Shown: in pieces, positions 23,860 through 34,609 of the stretch
Numbering within the stretch: position 1 is the first letter of the stretch
Layout: each line of letters begins with the position of its first letter
Assembly (NCBI GenBank): GCA_013365365.1
Contig: JABVXU010000230.1
Coordinates: 22,146-86,145 of the forward strand
From: Cruorifilaria tuberocauda
Lineage: Eukaryota > Nematoda > Chromadorea > Rhabditida > Onchocercidae
Direction: 5' to 3'
Length of the DNA: 64,000 nt
Position numbers and translations under genes: made by a program
The notes under the pieces: generated by a model
What the model saw: the letters and a program-made list of their open reading frames with translations, nothing else
What the model was told of the DNA's origin: nothing
The model's database searches: none

Positions 23860-26800
23860 ATGATGCATACGCGTGGTGCAGCACCAGTCATTGTACTTAG
23901 TCAAAATACGACCAGAGAAAGTGGGCATCAAGTGCAAGCTGGTAATATTGCTGCTGCCAAGGTATTTTATTTTATCGTTATTGAATCTTGTAGTGTATTA
24001 TAATAATATAATCCTCCTCCAGTGCCTTTCAAGTGCACTGTCGTTATCACTCGCTGATATAATGCTTGTTCTAGCATTATCTTATCATCAAAATGATATT
24101 TCTTTTGATTATTTTTTATAAAAAATGATGCAGAAAGTATAAAACTGAAAAATTCTGGAAAGGAGGTGATTCAATATTGATTTTTTTGTTTTAGACTATT
24201 GCTGATGTGATTCGTACGAGTTTAGGTCCACGTGCTATGCTAAAAATGCTGATGGACCCAATGGGAGGTATATTTTTGTTTAATTTGAAAGAAAGAATAG
24301 ACTATATTTCTATATTCTTTATGTTTGTGTTTGTGCATTGTTATCGATTGATTAATAAGCGATAGTTGATAGCAACTTCCTCATGCTGATGTAAGAAACG
24401 TTTTTTGAACACTTTTCAGTTTTCAGTTTAGAAATTTTTAGTTTACTTAGATATCAGACTTTTACAGGTATAGTTATTACGAATGATGGTAACGCAATTT
24501 TGCGCGAAATAACAGTGAAACATCCAGCGGCAAAATCAATCATCGAAATAGCTCGTACACAGGATGAAGAGACTGGTGATGGTACGACTTCGGTTATAGT
24601 TCTAGCTGGCGAAGTAATGTCACAGGCACAACAGTTTTTAGACCAGAACATCCATCCAACTATTATTATTCAAGTGAGTCATTCAATTTAGATGTTTCAT
24701 AACTTAAACACTAACTGAACATTTTGGATATCAGAGTTGTATATAGAATGAATTTACATTCAGGCTTATCGGATGGCCCTGGAAGATATGATTGTGCTCG
24801 CTGAAGAAAAATTCAGGTACGTTTACGATCAAAAATTTGAAAGCATGTTCATATAATGGAATTTAAAGCGCCAGTTTGTGCCTCTGTAGTGCTTCTTTAA
24901 CCCATAATGTGTGTTTGTTTTAATGCTTAGAATTTCTATTTATATTCTTCCTGACAGATGGATTTGTATAACATCTTACTAAAAATGGATAGTCCAACTC
25001 TGTAGATTGTTTAGGATTTTCAAATGAAGCTCATTTTTATATAGTTCAAATTGTTGCTTAGATAAAGCTATTTTTCAGCAAACAAATTGACGTAAACAAC
25101 GATGAAGAAGTCGCTTCCGTTATAAAATCATGCTTAGGTACAAAAATGTTGTCAAAATGGATGGATTTAGCTGTCAAAATGGCTCTAAATGCTGTTAAAA
25201 CTATCAGAATTATTGAGCAAGGTCATCAAGAAATTGATATTAAGCGCTATTGTCGCATTGAAAAGGTATTTATATTATTTTTGTGCATTCAGTTTCTTTC
25301 TTGATTCATATACAGTATTGAATATGTATTATTTTAATTTTAATAGTACTTAAAGCTACCAAAAAATGTTTTAATCATCATCTGAATGAGAACAGCAATC
25401 CCTTGACAGTTAATGTTTCCTCATAATTCCATATATATTGCTTAACAACAGAATTGATCTTTAATCAGAAACTATTCTTCGGTATAACTAATACTTGTCC
25501 AATTCCAGATACCTGGCGGGCGAATTGAAGACTCTCAAGTGATAAAAGGCGTAGTGTTAAATAAAGATGTAACGCATGCGAAAATGTTACGTCGGAAGGA
25601 GAAACCACGTGTTGTTCTTCTTGACTGCAATCTTGAGTATAAAAAGGGTGAGAGTCAGATGTCACTGGAAATTATGAAAGAGGAAGATTTTAGCAAAGTT
25701 TTGGAACAAGTGAGTCATCGTTTTGATCCATTTTTGTTTCTGTTCTTCCTAACAAATGGATTTGTATACCATCTTGCTTAAAAATGGATCTTCCATAACT
25801 CTGTAGATTGTTTAAATTTATTTCTGTGTTAGAGGACGGTAAGATATCCAAAGAAGTCACGTGACTGAAAGGACTGGTTTAACTGAAAGAATCTGCTGAA
25901 CATATGTTTTACTTTGAAGCATTGAAAGATGAATTATAATAAAAATAAGGGCATTTTTAAGGAAGAAGATGCAGTCAAGAAAATGTGTGACGAGATAATA
26001 TCCATGAAACCAGACGTCGTTTTCACTGAGAAAGGTGTTTCTGATTTGGCGCAACACTTTCTTATGAAGGCTGGCGTAACAGCAATTCGACGCTTAAAGA
26101 AAACTGAAAATAATAGATTGGCTCGGTATGATACTTTGGTGAAAGAGATGATTATATGCATAGGTCAATTACTTCTATAAAACTGGAGGAAAGAGTGATG
26201 GAAAAAAAAACGGAAAAATCTCAGTCATGAAGTATTAACATGTTGAAAGACATCCGTGCCATCATAATCTCAATTTCTAAAAGCGATAAAGTTTCTGCAG
26301 GTATTGCTTCATTGCAGTGTTACTGGAGCTACGATTGTTAATGATACGCAAGATCTTCGCGAAGAGGATGTCGGCACGAATGCTGATTTATTTGAAATCA
26401 AAAAAATCGGTGATGAGTACTACACCTACGTTACTTCAGAAAAAGCTACTGCTGTAACTGTAGTTTTACGAGGCCCAAGCAAGGTAATGTTGAGAAGAAA
26501 GAAGTTCAAAGTTGAAATATCTGTTGTTGAAAAACGCGGTATTGTATGTGTCTCGTGAGATAATAGATATTCATTTAAAGTGTTCATGTTTTTCTTCCAG
26601 ACGAGAAACGTTTTCTGACCCGTTTCATAATGATTACCGTTGAGAATTATGTGTCTGACTTTACTGTTTTGATATAACTCTAATAAAATTTTGAAATTTA
26701 GGAAGCTACAAGAATGCGTTATCTAAATTTTAACTGCTGTTCTCGACGCTGACTCGTTGTTTCACTATACCGGTGCTCATAAGCTATTTTCCTTTTCATT

Positions 26801-27738
26801 TTTTAGGATATCATCAATGAGATCGAACGAAATCTTCAAGATGCATTAAACGTTGTACGTAATGTCATGGTGAATCCGCGTCTTGTGCCAGGTGGTGGTG
26901 CTATAGAGATGGCATTAGCTCAGGTTGGATTTCTTATAGTTTATTTGAGTTATTGATTTTGGCCATGCTTACTTTTTAATGACTGACAAGGAAAACAAGA
27001 AAAACACAATTTTTAACGTTTGTTAGGTTTCAAGGTATGTAGGTTGCTATAAATAGCTTTGAAGTATTTAGTACATGTGCAGTTTTTGTAGGCTTTGAAC
27101 GAAAAAGGCAAGTCAATTGAGGGTGTACGTCAGTGGCCATATAAGGCTGTTGCTCATGCTCTTGAAGTCATCCCAAGAACATTGGTGCAAAATTGTGGTG
27201 GCTCGACAATTAGACAATTGACAGCTTTGAGAGCGAAACATGCTCAAGCGAGCAATAATTGGACTTGGGGGATTGATGGGTGTACCGGTCAATTGGTGGG
27301 TTTTATTTTCTCTGAGTATTTTAAAATCATTTCTGTAAGATTCGTATTAGGTTATGAAGTGTAACGTAAAGTTTTCAACTTCACTAATCATAATCGGTGG
27401 TAGTGAAGCAGTAAATGAAGTGCATTTTAGAAGAATAGTAACTGGAATTATTCAAACTTTCTTAAAATTTAAAGGTTTAAGACTTTGTCGATGAAGTGAT
27501 ATTCAGTCAAGTTTTAAGTTCGTTTACCCACTGCTTTACGTATTTTCCGATACACAATAATCAGAAATTTCAGGCTGATATGAATGAATTAAATATTTGG
27601 GACCCTTTATCTGTTCGGTTGCAAGTTTTGAAAACAGCGATTGAGACGGGCGTATTGTTGCTGCGAATTGATGACATCGTTTCAGGAACGAAGAAACGTG
27701 ATGGTACTGGTTCAACTGCTGGAAACGCTGATTCTTGA
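23860..27738 (+). CDS. cct-3: T-complex protein 1 subunit gamma (CCT3 chaperonin)
   Basis: Eleven exons: 23860-23961, 24195-24267, 24468-24673, 24764-24816, 25079-25265, 25509-25709, 25962-26125, 26318-26483, 26807-26923, 27092-27295 and 27574-27738. Every phase closes, giving 545 aa, the same length as human CCT3. The product is one of eight subunits of the cytosolic TRiC/CCT ring, which folds actin, tubulin and other proteins with ATP. Group II chaperonin motifs are present: [34 protein letters not shown] (nucleotide binding and hydrolysis), ITEKG-like [12 protein letters not shown], the LVPGGGA loop, [17 protein letters not shown] and the final [11 protein letters not shown]. The apical-domain segment [20 protein letters not shown] is typical of gamma. 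Exon 8 begins after TTGCAG at 26317, not at the earlier CTGCAG, which would break the frame. Introns 4 and 6 share a repeat. Confidence 0.97.
24945..25013 (+). repeat. Intronic repeat copy 1 (cct-3 intron 4)
   Basis: About 69 bp resembling 25743-25813, sharing TTCTTCCT, ATGGATTTGTATA, AAAAATGGAT and the end CTGTAGATTGTTTA. It lies wholly inside an intron. A local duplication or two copies of a dispersed element are both possible. Confidence 0.7.
25743..25813 (+). repeat. Intronic repeat copy 2 (cct-3 intron 6)
   Basis: About 71 bp, the partner of the copy in intron 4, with a few substitutions and small indels. It begins about 33 bp into the intron, so exon 6 is not part of the duplication. 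Confidence 0.7.
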
Positions 27739-28248
27739 ATTCTTTTCTTTATTATTTCCAAAAATTCCCATTTTTGTTCATTTTTGATTATTTTAAATTT
27801 AAGAAACGATAAAAATGACAAAATTTTCAATATTTTTAAATTGTTTTTTAAATTTATGACACATTTTCGATCATTTTTTTTTTCGATCATTTGTACTTCA
27901 CCGAAACATAGTTTGTTTTTCGCTGTTGATGTACTAGCTTGGAACAGAAGTTATGTTTGTAAAGCCACTATGTTTAACTACAAGAAATGATGAAAATCTG
28001 TTGGTGAGACCATTGCTTTTCGTACTTATTTCTCTCGAATTTGGAAACTAATTTGAGAAATGCTATTTGTTGTTAAATATTTAGATTTCTTCTTTTTAAA
28101 ACATTGCTTAATTGTTACGAAATTTTTGGATAAAATGAAACAAATTAGAAGTTTTTATTACGTTTTACAGCCCGTGTTACGCAATAATAAAGTATTGATA
28201 AAGGCGAACAGGCATTGTGGACGTAAAGATGTTTCAGGTTTGTTCGGA

Positions 28249-28320
28249 TTATCCGTTACTTTCACTACCTTGAACATCCCGTTATTACGGGAGGTTCAAA
28301 GTATTGAAAGCAACGGATAT
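28249..28320 (+). ncRNA. Pre-miRNA-like hairpin (candidate)
   Basis: Two 33-nt arms (28249-28281 and 28288-28320) pair at 28 of 33 positions around a 6-nt TTATTA loop, with four isolated internal mismatches and one at the base. The size, small loop and scattered mismatches fit a microRNA precursor. An inverted-repeat element remnant would look similar. I do not recognise the arms as a known microRNA family. Confidence 0.4.
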
Positions 28321-28432
28321 CATAAATTCAAAATGGAGCAATCATGGTTGGTGGCCGGAACTGTTTATCCATTCCAATCGAATTGTTGGGATGAAGTTGT
28401 GATATTTTCAGTTTTATATTCGGTACTATTAG

Positions 28433-28442
28433 TTTCTTCCAG
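28433..28442 (+). promoter_or_regulatory. 3' splice acceptor 3 nt before the epg-5 start
   Basis: TTTCTTCCAG is followed by AGA and then ATG. No upstream exon fits, so this is a likely spliced-leader trans-splice site. It supports ATG 28446 as the start codon. Confidence 0.55.
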
Positions 28443-28445
28443 AGA

Positions 28446-31400
28446 ATGATGGAGTTGGAGCGGTCGAAGAAAAAGAAATGTCTGAAATCACGTGAACTTT
28501 CGCCTCCGCCACCAGCCTTAACCCTCGACGAATTGAAAGAAGGACTTATAGATAATGACGAACGTCAGCCATCAACATCGGGAACTAGAATAGAAGATAC
28601 AACAAAAGTAGGGAGCGAGGATATATCTATCAGTGGAGAAAATATTGTAAAGTCAGAAGAAAAATTCATAGATACCATTTCAACGCACAAATCATCCAGT
28701 GTTTCGAGAGAAATTAATGAAACGGAGAAGTTTGCTTTTTTAAAGTGTGTCAAAAAATTTATTTTAACATCTCCGAGCGTATTGAGACCTCATCAACAAA
28801 AAAAATCTGACGTTAAGTTTCACATCGATTTTCTTTCATCATTTCTCAATATCGTTTTAAAAAAAATCGCAGATTTTTTGGAGCCTAGGTGATTTTAGAT
28901 CTATATATAGGGTTATGCTGCCAAGTGAAAGATACTGTACTGAAATTCAGGGTAGTGGAATGTGGTCAGAAGCCAGATAATGAGGTTTTACCTGAAGCGA
29001 AAGAGGAAGAGAATGTGGAAGATGTGACACCCAGTCCTGTTCTTGTAGATGATATATATCCGGCTCCAACAGTATTTGCATTCAATTCATTTATGGATGA
29101 CAAGGAAGCAACAAAGATAGATGACGCAATGAAAAGCATAGCGTAATTATTACAATGGATTAATTTTTGTTGATTTGACATTATTTTGTTGCTTTTCCCT
29201 ATTAATTATTCTTTAATTTTGCTATTTCCCATTTATATTTTAAACCAAACGCTAGCGTTAGCCTTTGTTCTGTAACTCTTTCTCTCTCAACAAAAGTTGT
29301 GTTATCAAACAAAATCAAATGCTCCAATCAGAAAGAAGTATGCAATTTTAATGCATGCTAGTATATTAGTTAGTAAGCATGCCATGCAGATAAATGCAAT
29401 AAATGCTTCATTCATCTGAAAGAATTTAGTTGACTGTATTTTTTAATCACAGACCGAGTATTTATCCGAATGTGCAACTGAATGAAATAAAGACAGAGGC
29501 TTCCCAAAAGATCGATGAATTGTCAATGTTAACTGATTCGAGACAAGTAGAAGAGCACAATATGACTGGGATGAGACAAGCACTGCCCCTGCCGTCGAAA
29601 ACTCGGTATAACTTTATTTCATTACTTTCTTTATCGAACGGAGTGCTCAACTGTGATAAAAGAGAATGAGGAGACTGGTTGATTCGGGTAAAATTTAAGA
29701 AAATAGATAACTGAACTTTGAAAGAACGACAAATTCATTTTGAAAATCACGAGAAAAATTTAGTAGGGTCGATATCATCCAAAATTTGAGGGGTTTTCTG
29801 GTTAGTTGATTTGCCATTTATAATTGTAATCCAAATACTAATGCTAGCCCATATCTGTTGTAAAGTGCATTAAATTATTGAATCCTTATTTTATAATTAC
29901 TCATTTTTGAAGCAGTAAAAAAATTATGAATCAGCGCATAGTCAATACGCATCCATCTCTTTTATTGGAATGCAATGAATATGGATTGCTGACGGAAAAC
30001 CAATTATTAAAATTTTACCAAAACGAACTATATGAAATCGTGGAGGAGTTCGTGGATGAATTTTTAGAAGTGGGAAGAATTTTGTTCTTTTCCAGATATA
30101 AGTGCATGTTTCATTGTCTTATCATATCCATATATAACAGCATTTTTAATAGAACAGTGAATCTCCTCATTATTTTAATTATATTTAACAAAATTCTTAT
30201 AATTTAAAAACATTATTTTTTAGAAACTTGAAGCAGTGTCAGTCCTTAACTTTCTTTTTTATAGCATGAAGAATTTCCACAACATAGTTTGCATGAGTAT
30301 TTGAAACGATATAAAGAAGTATGTGAGCATATCGATGCGAAAGAAATTGATATCATGGATTGCGAACAACTAGTGAAAGAGTGTGCTCGAGCATCGTGGA
30401 CAGCTGAAAATCGAGTTATCAAGCAAGAAGTAATAATGAGTTTAAGAAAACTATATCTTTATTTTAGAACTTTGTTTACTTGAATTTTAAAGAAAAACAG
30501 TGATTTGAAATCTGTTTCAATAGAGCAAAATATAATTTAGTCTTTTTACGATCCTTTCACATTATCAATGTGGTTAATAGAACTTTTTCGTGTCTCCCTA
30601 ATTTGTTCCCATTGCATATGTATGGTTTGTGAGAGTTACTCTAATTTGTTTTTCTTTTTTTTTCTTCCTGATAAGAGCGTTTTTTACGAGAAAAGTAAGC
30701 TCCCTGCATAATTACAGTTTCATATAACTTGACATAATTCAATGTTGCCCATATAATCAAGATGGTGGAAGATTTTACAGGAATCTTCAAGTTGCTATTA
30801 GTATTCTTAATATATTATTATAAAAACCTCGTCGAAGGAATGTGTTAACTATCTGGAATGGTCTGTTTCACTCATTTACCACATCATTCATATTTCATCT
30901 ACTGAAAATTTATTTCTAAATTCATTCTAGGGACGATGCGGTGAACAGAAATATGCAACAGGTAGTTCAACTTATTTGGTCGCGACGTTTCATCCCGAAA
31001 AAGCCGCAGAATTATCTCGTTTATTGAAGCGTGATGTATCTGCACGTCTCGATTCATCGTTGAGTTTACAAATTCAGGTATTTATAACAATGCACTTCTA
31101 CGATCTTTTCAACTTACCATGTAATACCTGCAAGCAAAAATCGATTGAGTAATCGCTTTTTCACTAAGTACTATTTGGTAAGAAAAAAATACCTATAAAT
31201 TCATTGGAAAAAGGATGTTACACTGAAATTTGTTGTTTTTAAAACGACGATTATTCTGATAACCGAGTCGTTTCATTTAATTTGTAAGTTAATTAATGAC
31301 TGCGTAGCTATATCATGTTGTGATATAAGCTGAGGCTCAATATTTCAAAATATATTATTTAAAATCAGGTGACATCAGCTCGGATAACGAATTATTTTCG

Positions 31401-34400
31401 AAAGTTTAATTAATTATGAAAAAAAACATTTATATATGTGTTTCTTCCTGCTTTCAGATGCGTTCTCTTGCATTGCAAATTCAATGGCGTGTTGTTGAGT
31501 ATAACAACGCTTTTATGATGGAACATCATTGCAATATAGATAGCCCACCGTGTTGTTAGTTTTGCAGATCCATTGCATTACACAAAAATTGCTATGATAA
31601 TACCATTATTTGATATAAATCAAGGCACTATGAAATGTCTTGATAGTACCTGGCAAAATATGATATCATATGTTCTTTATTCAGAAACTGGATCACAAAC
31701 TTATTTTAATTTTTAATGTTTTTTTCTAAAAGAAAATTATCCTTTCCATCGGAATTAGAGCATTATTTTAATCATCTTATACTTCCTATGTTTTTTTTAA
31801 ATTTTAGTTCTTCCTGGTAACATTGATACTGTAAGTAGGCGAAATCATCGTAATGCACTTTCGGATCTGTTCCATTATTTACGTTATCCAGATCTTCCTT
31901 CGCGGTTCGTAACCGCCGTATCTGGATGGATTAGTGAATTGGTAAGTTTCATATTCGAAATCGCTCTTTATAATTTTTGTGCAAGAAATAAGTGCTTTTT
32001 TTTATAAAGGAGCTTTCAAATGATTTTTCTTTGAATTTTGCAATTCAGGTAGCTGTTCTTCTGAAAGCATGTACTTCCTCTGACCAGCAGTATTTGTTAT
32101 GTCAAGTGCTTCGTCTAGTTTCACCAGTATCTCAATGGGCAGCACCATTACTTCAATCATATATCGAAATAGACTGCATGAATGATCGTCTTATTATTGA
32201 TAATTATATAGCAATGATGAGCTTGTTGCTTTCATCCATACGGCGAGTATTAAATCTATGATTCTTAGTCTTAAAGCTCTTTTTATAAAATTCACATAGG
32301 TCTTGATTGACATAAGATGATGCTGGTATTGATCATTTTTGTTGGTACAAGTCGAATTTTTCTTTTCCTTTTTAGCAATTTACACTTGGTAGATGTGTCG
32401 TTCTTTGATTAAACTTCGTAATTTTGAGTTTTGATAAATTATAATTTAAAAAATTACAAGGTTTTCAGGGGTCGTGAAAATTTTTTGCGACGTATAACGA
32501 ATGTTGAAAGTGAAAACAGTGCTTGGATTGTTATAAATGACGATGGAACCGAGGTGGTTTACGAACTTTAACATTATTAATTAACCCTCTGTAACCTGTA
32601 TTGTTGAAATAAGAGGAATTTAATATACTTAAATTTGAGCGGTTATAATAATCTTAATCATTAGTCAGTGATTTTGAAGAGTTATTCAAATAGTATGCAT
32701 CACTAAAATCTAAAATTTATAAAGGACTACTTTTCTAGAAGAGTGGGTCTGTAGTGACCGTGAGTGAAACTGATTTGATCGCATTTCTTAACCAGTTCAG
32801 TGCTGAAGCTGCTTTTGCTAAAGCAATTCGGTGTTTCGCTATCACTCTGAGTAAGTTTATGTGAGAAGAACTAAACTGTTCAAATTATTCAAAAATTATT
32901 CGAATTGTTCAAATTCAAATTATTTAGAACTAATATTTACCAAGCTATAATACCATTGTGAATTTTCTAGAGTTAATTTACTATCACTATTTTTTAAGGA
33001 TTGGATCCAATTAATCAGGCTTTAACTTTGATTGCTTTTGAATTGGTGCTGATTAAAATATTTAACGATGGCTTATACACCTATGGCACATCAAACTATC
33101 GCCAATTTTGTAAACAAATTGGCTATGCGTTACGTCAAAGCGTTATGTAATTTTTTCGAATAATTCATGCATCATGGTTTATATGATTTGCCAATTGCTT
33201 ATTTTTTTCTCATCAAGAGTTGTATTTGGTTCAATTGAGGTCTTCAGCAAGCTCAAAAATATTTTTCTACAATGTGATAATATGGATGAGCTCTGTAAAT
33301 AAGAATTAAGAATTACTGGCGGTATCCTGAAAATTTTTTGTCTGTATCATCGGTAATTTCACCAGTGGTTTTGTGGAGAAATTATCTGAAGTTCGATAAT
33401 ATTAGATTCTGAATCATGTTTGGAATACTGTTGTTCCGTTATGAAGTGTAGAATTCATCAGTAGAATTACATGTTGATAATTCTTATTTACAAATGCAAA
33501 CAGTCCAGACTGAGCTGATATGAATAAATTGCAGATGTTCAGCAGAATTTTTGAAAGTTATCAAAGACGTGCTATCAGTTACTGACGTAGAAATAGTGCA
33601 GAAAGAATTTGACCGCATTGTTCTACATGCCGTATATTATATCGTTAGCAAACAGAGGTATTTTATTTTATGTATTGTCAATTAGTTTCCTTTATAACGC
33701 ATCATTTGCAACTCCTTGGCAAAATTGCTGTTGCCAGTATTGACAACGGGTGTTATTCTAACTCAGTTACTGAGACAATCACATACTGAATATGATACTT
33801 TTCTGAAATATTCATGAATATCAGTCGTTCATTTCGGCTTGAAACATCTGTCAATTAGACTACTGATTATTTGTTGCCAACTTTCTAAAATTCATTTTAA
33901 CTTTTATATCAAAAAGTGAATGTTGGAATAATTAAAGTCGTTTCAGTCTTGGCCTTCTGCAATTTGTAGTGGACTTGCCATATAATTTTGCAAGTGAAAC
34001 GTGTCGAATGCGTTGTCAAATACTGTTAAGGCGAAAAATGGCAATAACAATAGCACAATTATACGAATTTCCAGATGAAGATTTGCCAAATATTGTTGAA
34101 AAAGGTTTGTATAGTATTTATTAATTTTATTAGTTTTCTCTTTAAAAAAAGAAAAGAATTCGAGTAATTGTGAGATTTCAAATTAAGGAAAAGTTTTCTA
34201 TACTTTTTTTCATTTTTAAAGCTGGCAGTTTATTTGACAAACTACCGGATTTACCAAGTGACGATCGCATTTATTTGATTTCGACTTTAGCAGCCATCAT
34301 TTCTGCATCAAATTCAAATGTTGATTCGTTCACCGTTGAAATACTAAATGTAGGCCATTTTTTATTGAATACTGTGATTCAAAAGCCTTTTATATTTTCA

Positions 34401-34609
34401 CTGAACTTTTGTTTATACTCAAGAATTACAAAAATTATTTATAATATGATAATTTACATCTCTCTAAGATATGCTTCCTCGATGTTTCCATGCGTGATCA
34501 TTTTTATAAAGCTGGTGCTGAGACAATTGGAATTCTTATCGATAAGCATCCGTATATTCTTCAGAAAATATTGCTTTTTATTGATCGAAATCTCGATTCT
34601 CTTGATGAA
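28446..34609 (+). other. epg-5: epg-5 exons 1-16
   Basis: Exons: 28446-28888, 28951-29142, 29453-29605, 29916-30069, 30265-30429, 30931-31077, 31458-31554, 31808-31941, 32049-32246, 32461-32553, 32739-32850, 32999-33146, 33535-33657, 33947-34104, 34222-34349 and 34469-34609. Exons 1-3 encode the poorly conserved N-terminus (PPPPALTLDELKEG; SIYPNVQLNE resembles the LYPELPSQLE part of human EPG5). The end of exon 1 is the least certain boundary. Exon 10 starts after CAAG at 32460; the stronger TTTTCAG seven bases later would shift the frame. Exon 16 begins ICFLDVSMRDHFYKAG after TCTCTAAG. Confidence 0.8.

Larger units (their letters stand above)
27739..28445. other. Spacer between cct-3 and epg-5
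   Basis: The two genes run in the same direction 0.7 kb apart. The spacer lacks a plain AATAAA close to the cct-3 stop; GATAAA near 27808 is a possible variant. It holds the hairpin at 28249-28320 and ends in a strong acceptor at 28442. The long open frame 28060-28449 has no recognisable protein family and overlaps the hairpin. Confidence 0.5.

Noticed and set aside
28060..28449. 129-codon open frame upstream of epg-5
   Set aside because: It has no family resemblance, overlaps the near-perfect hairpin and is not in a spliceable phase with the epg-5 N-terminus that starts after the acceptor at 28442.
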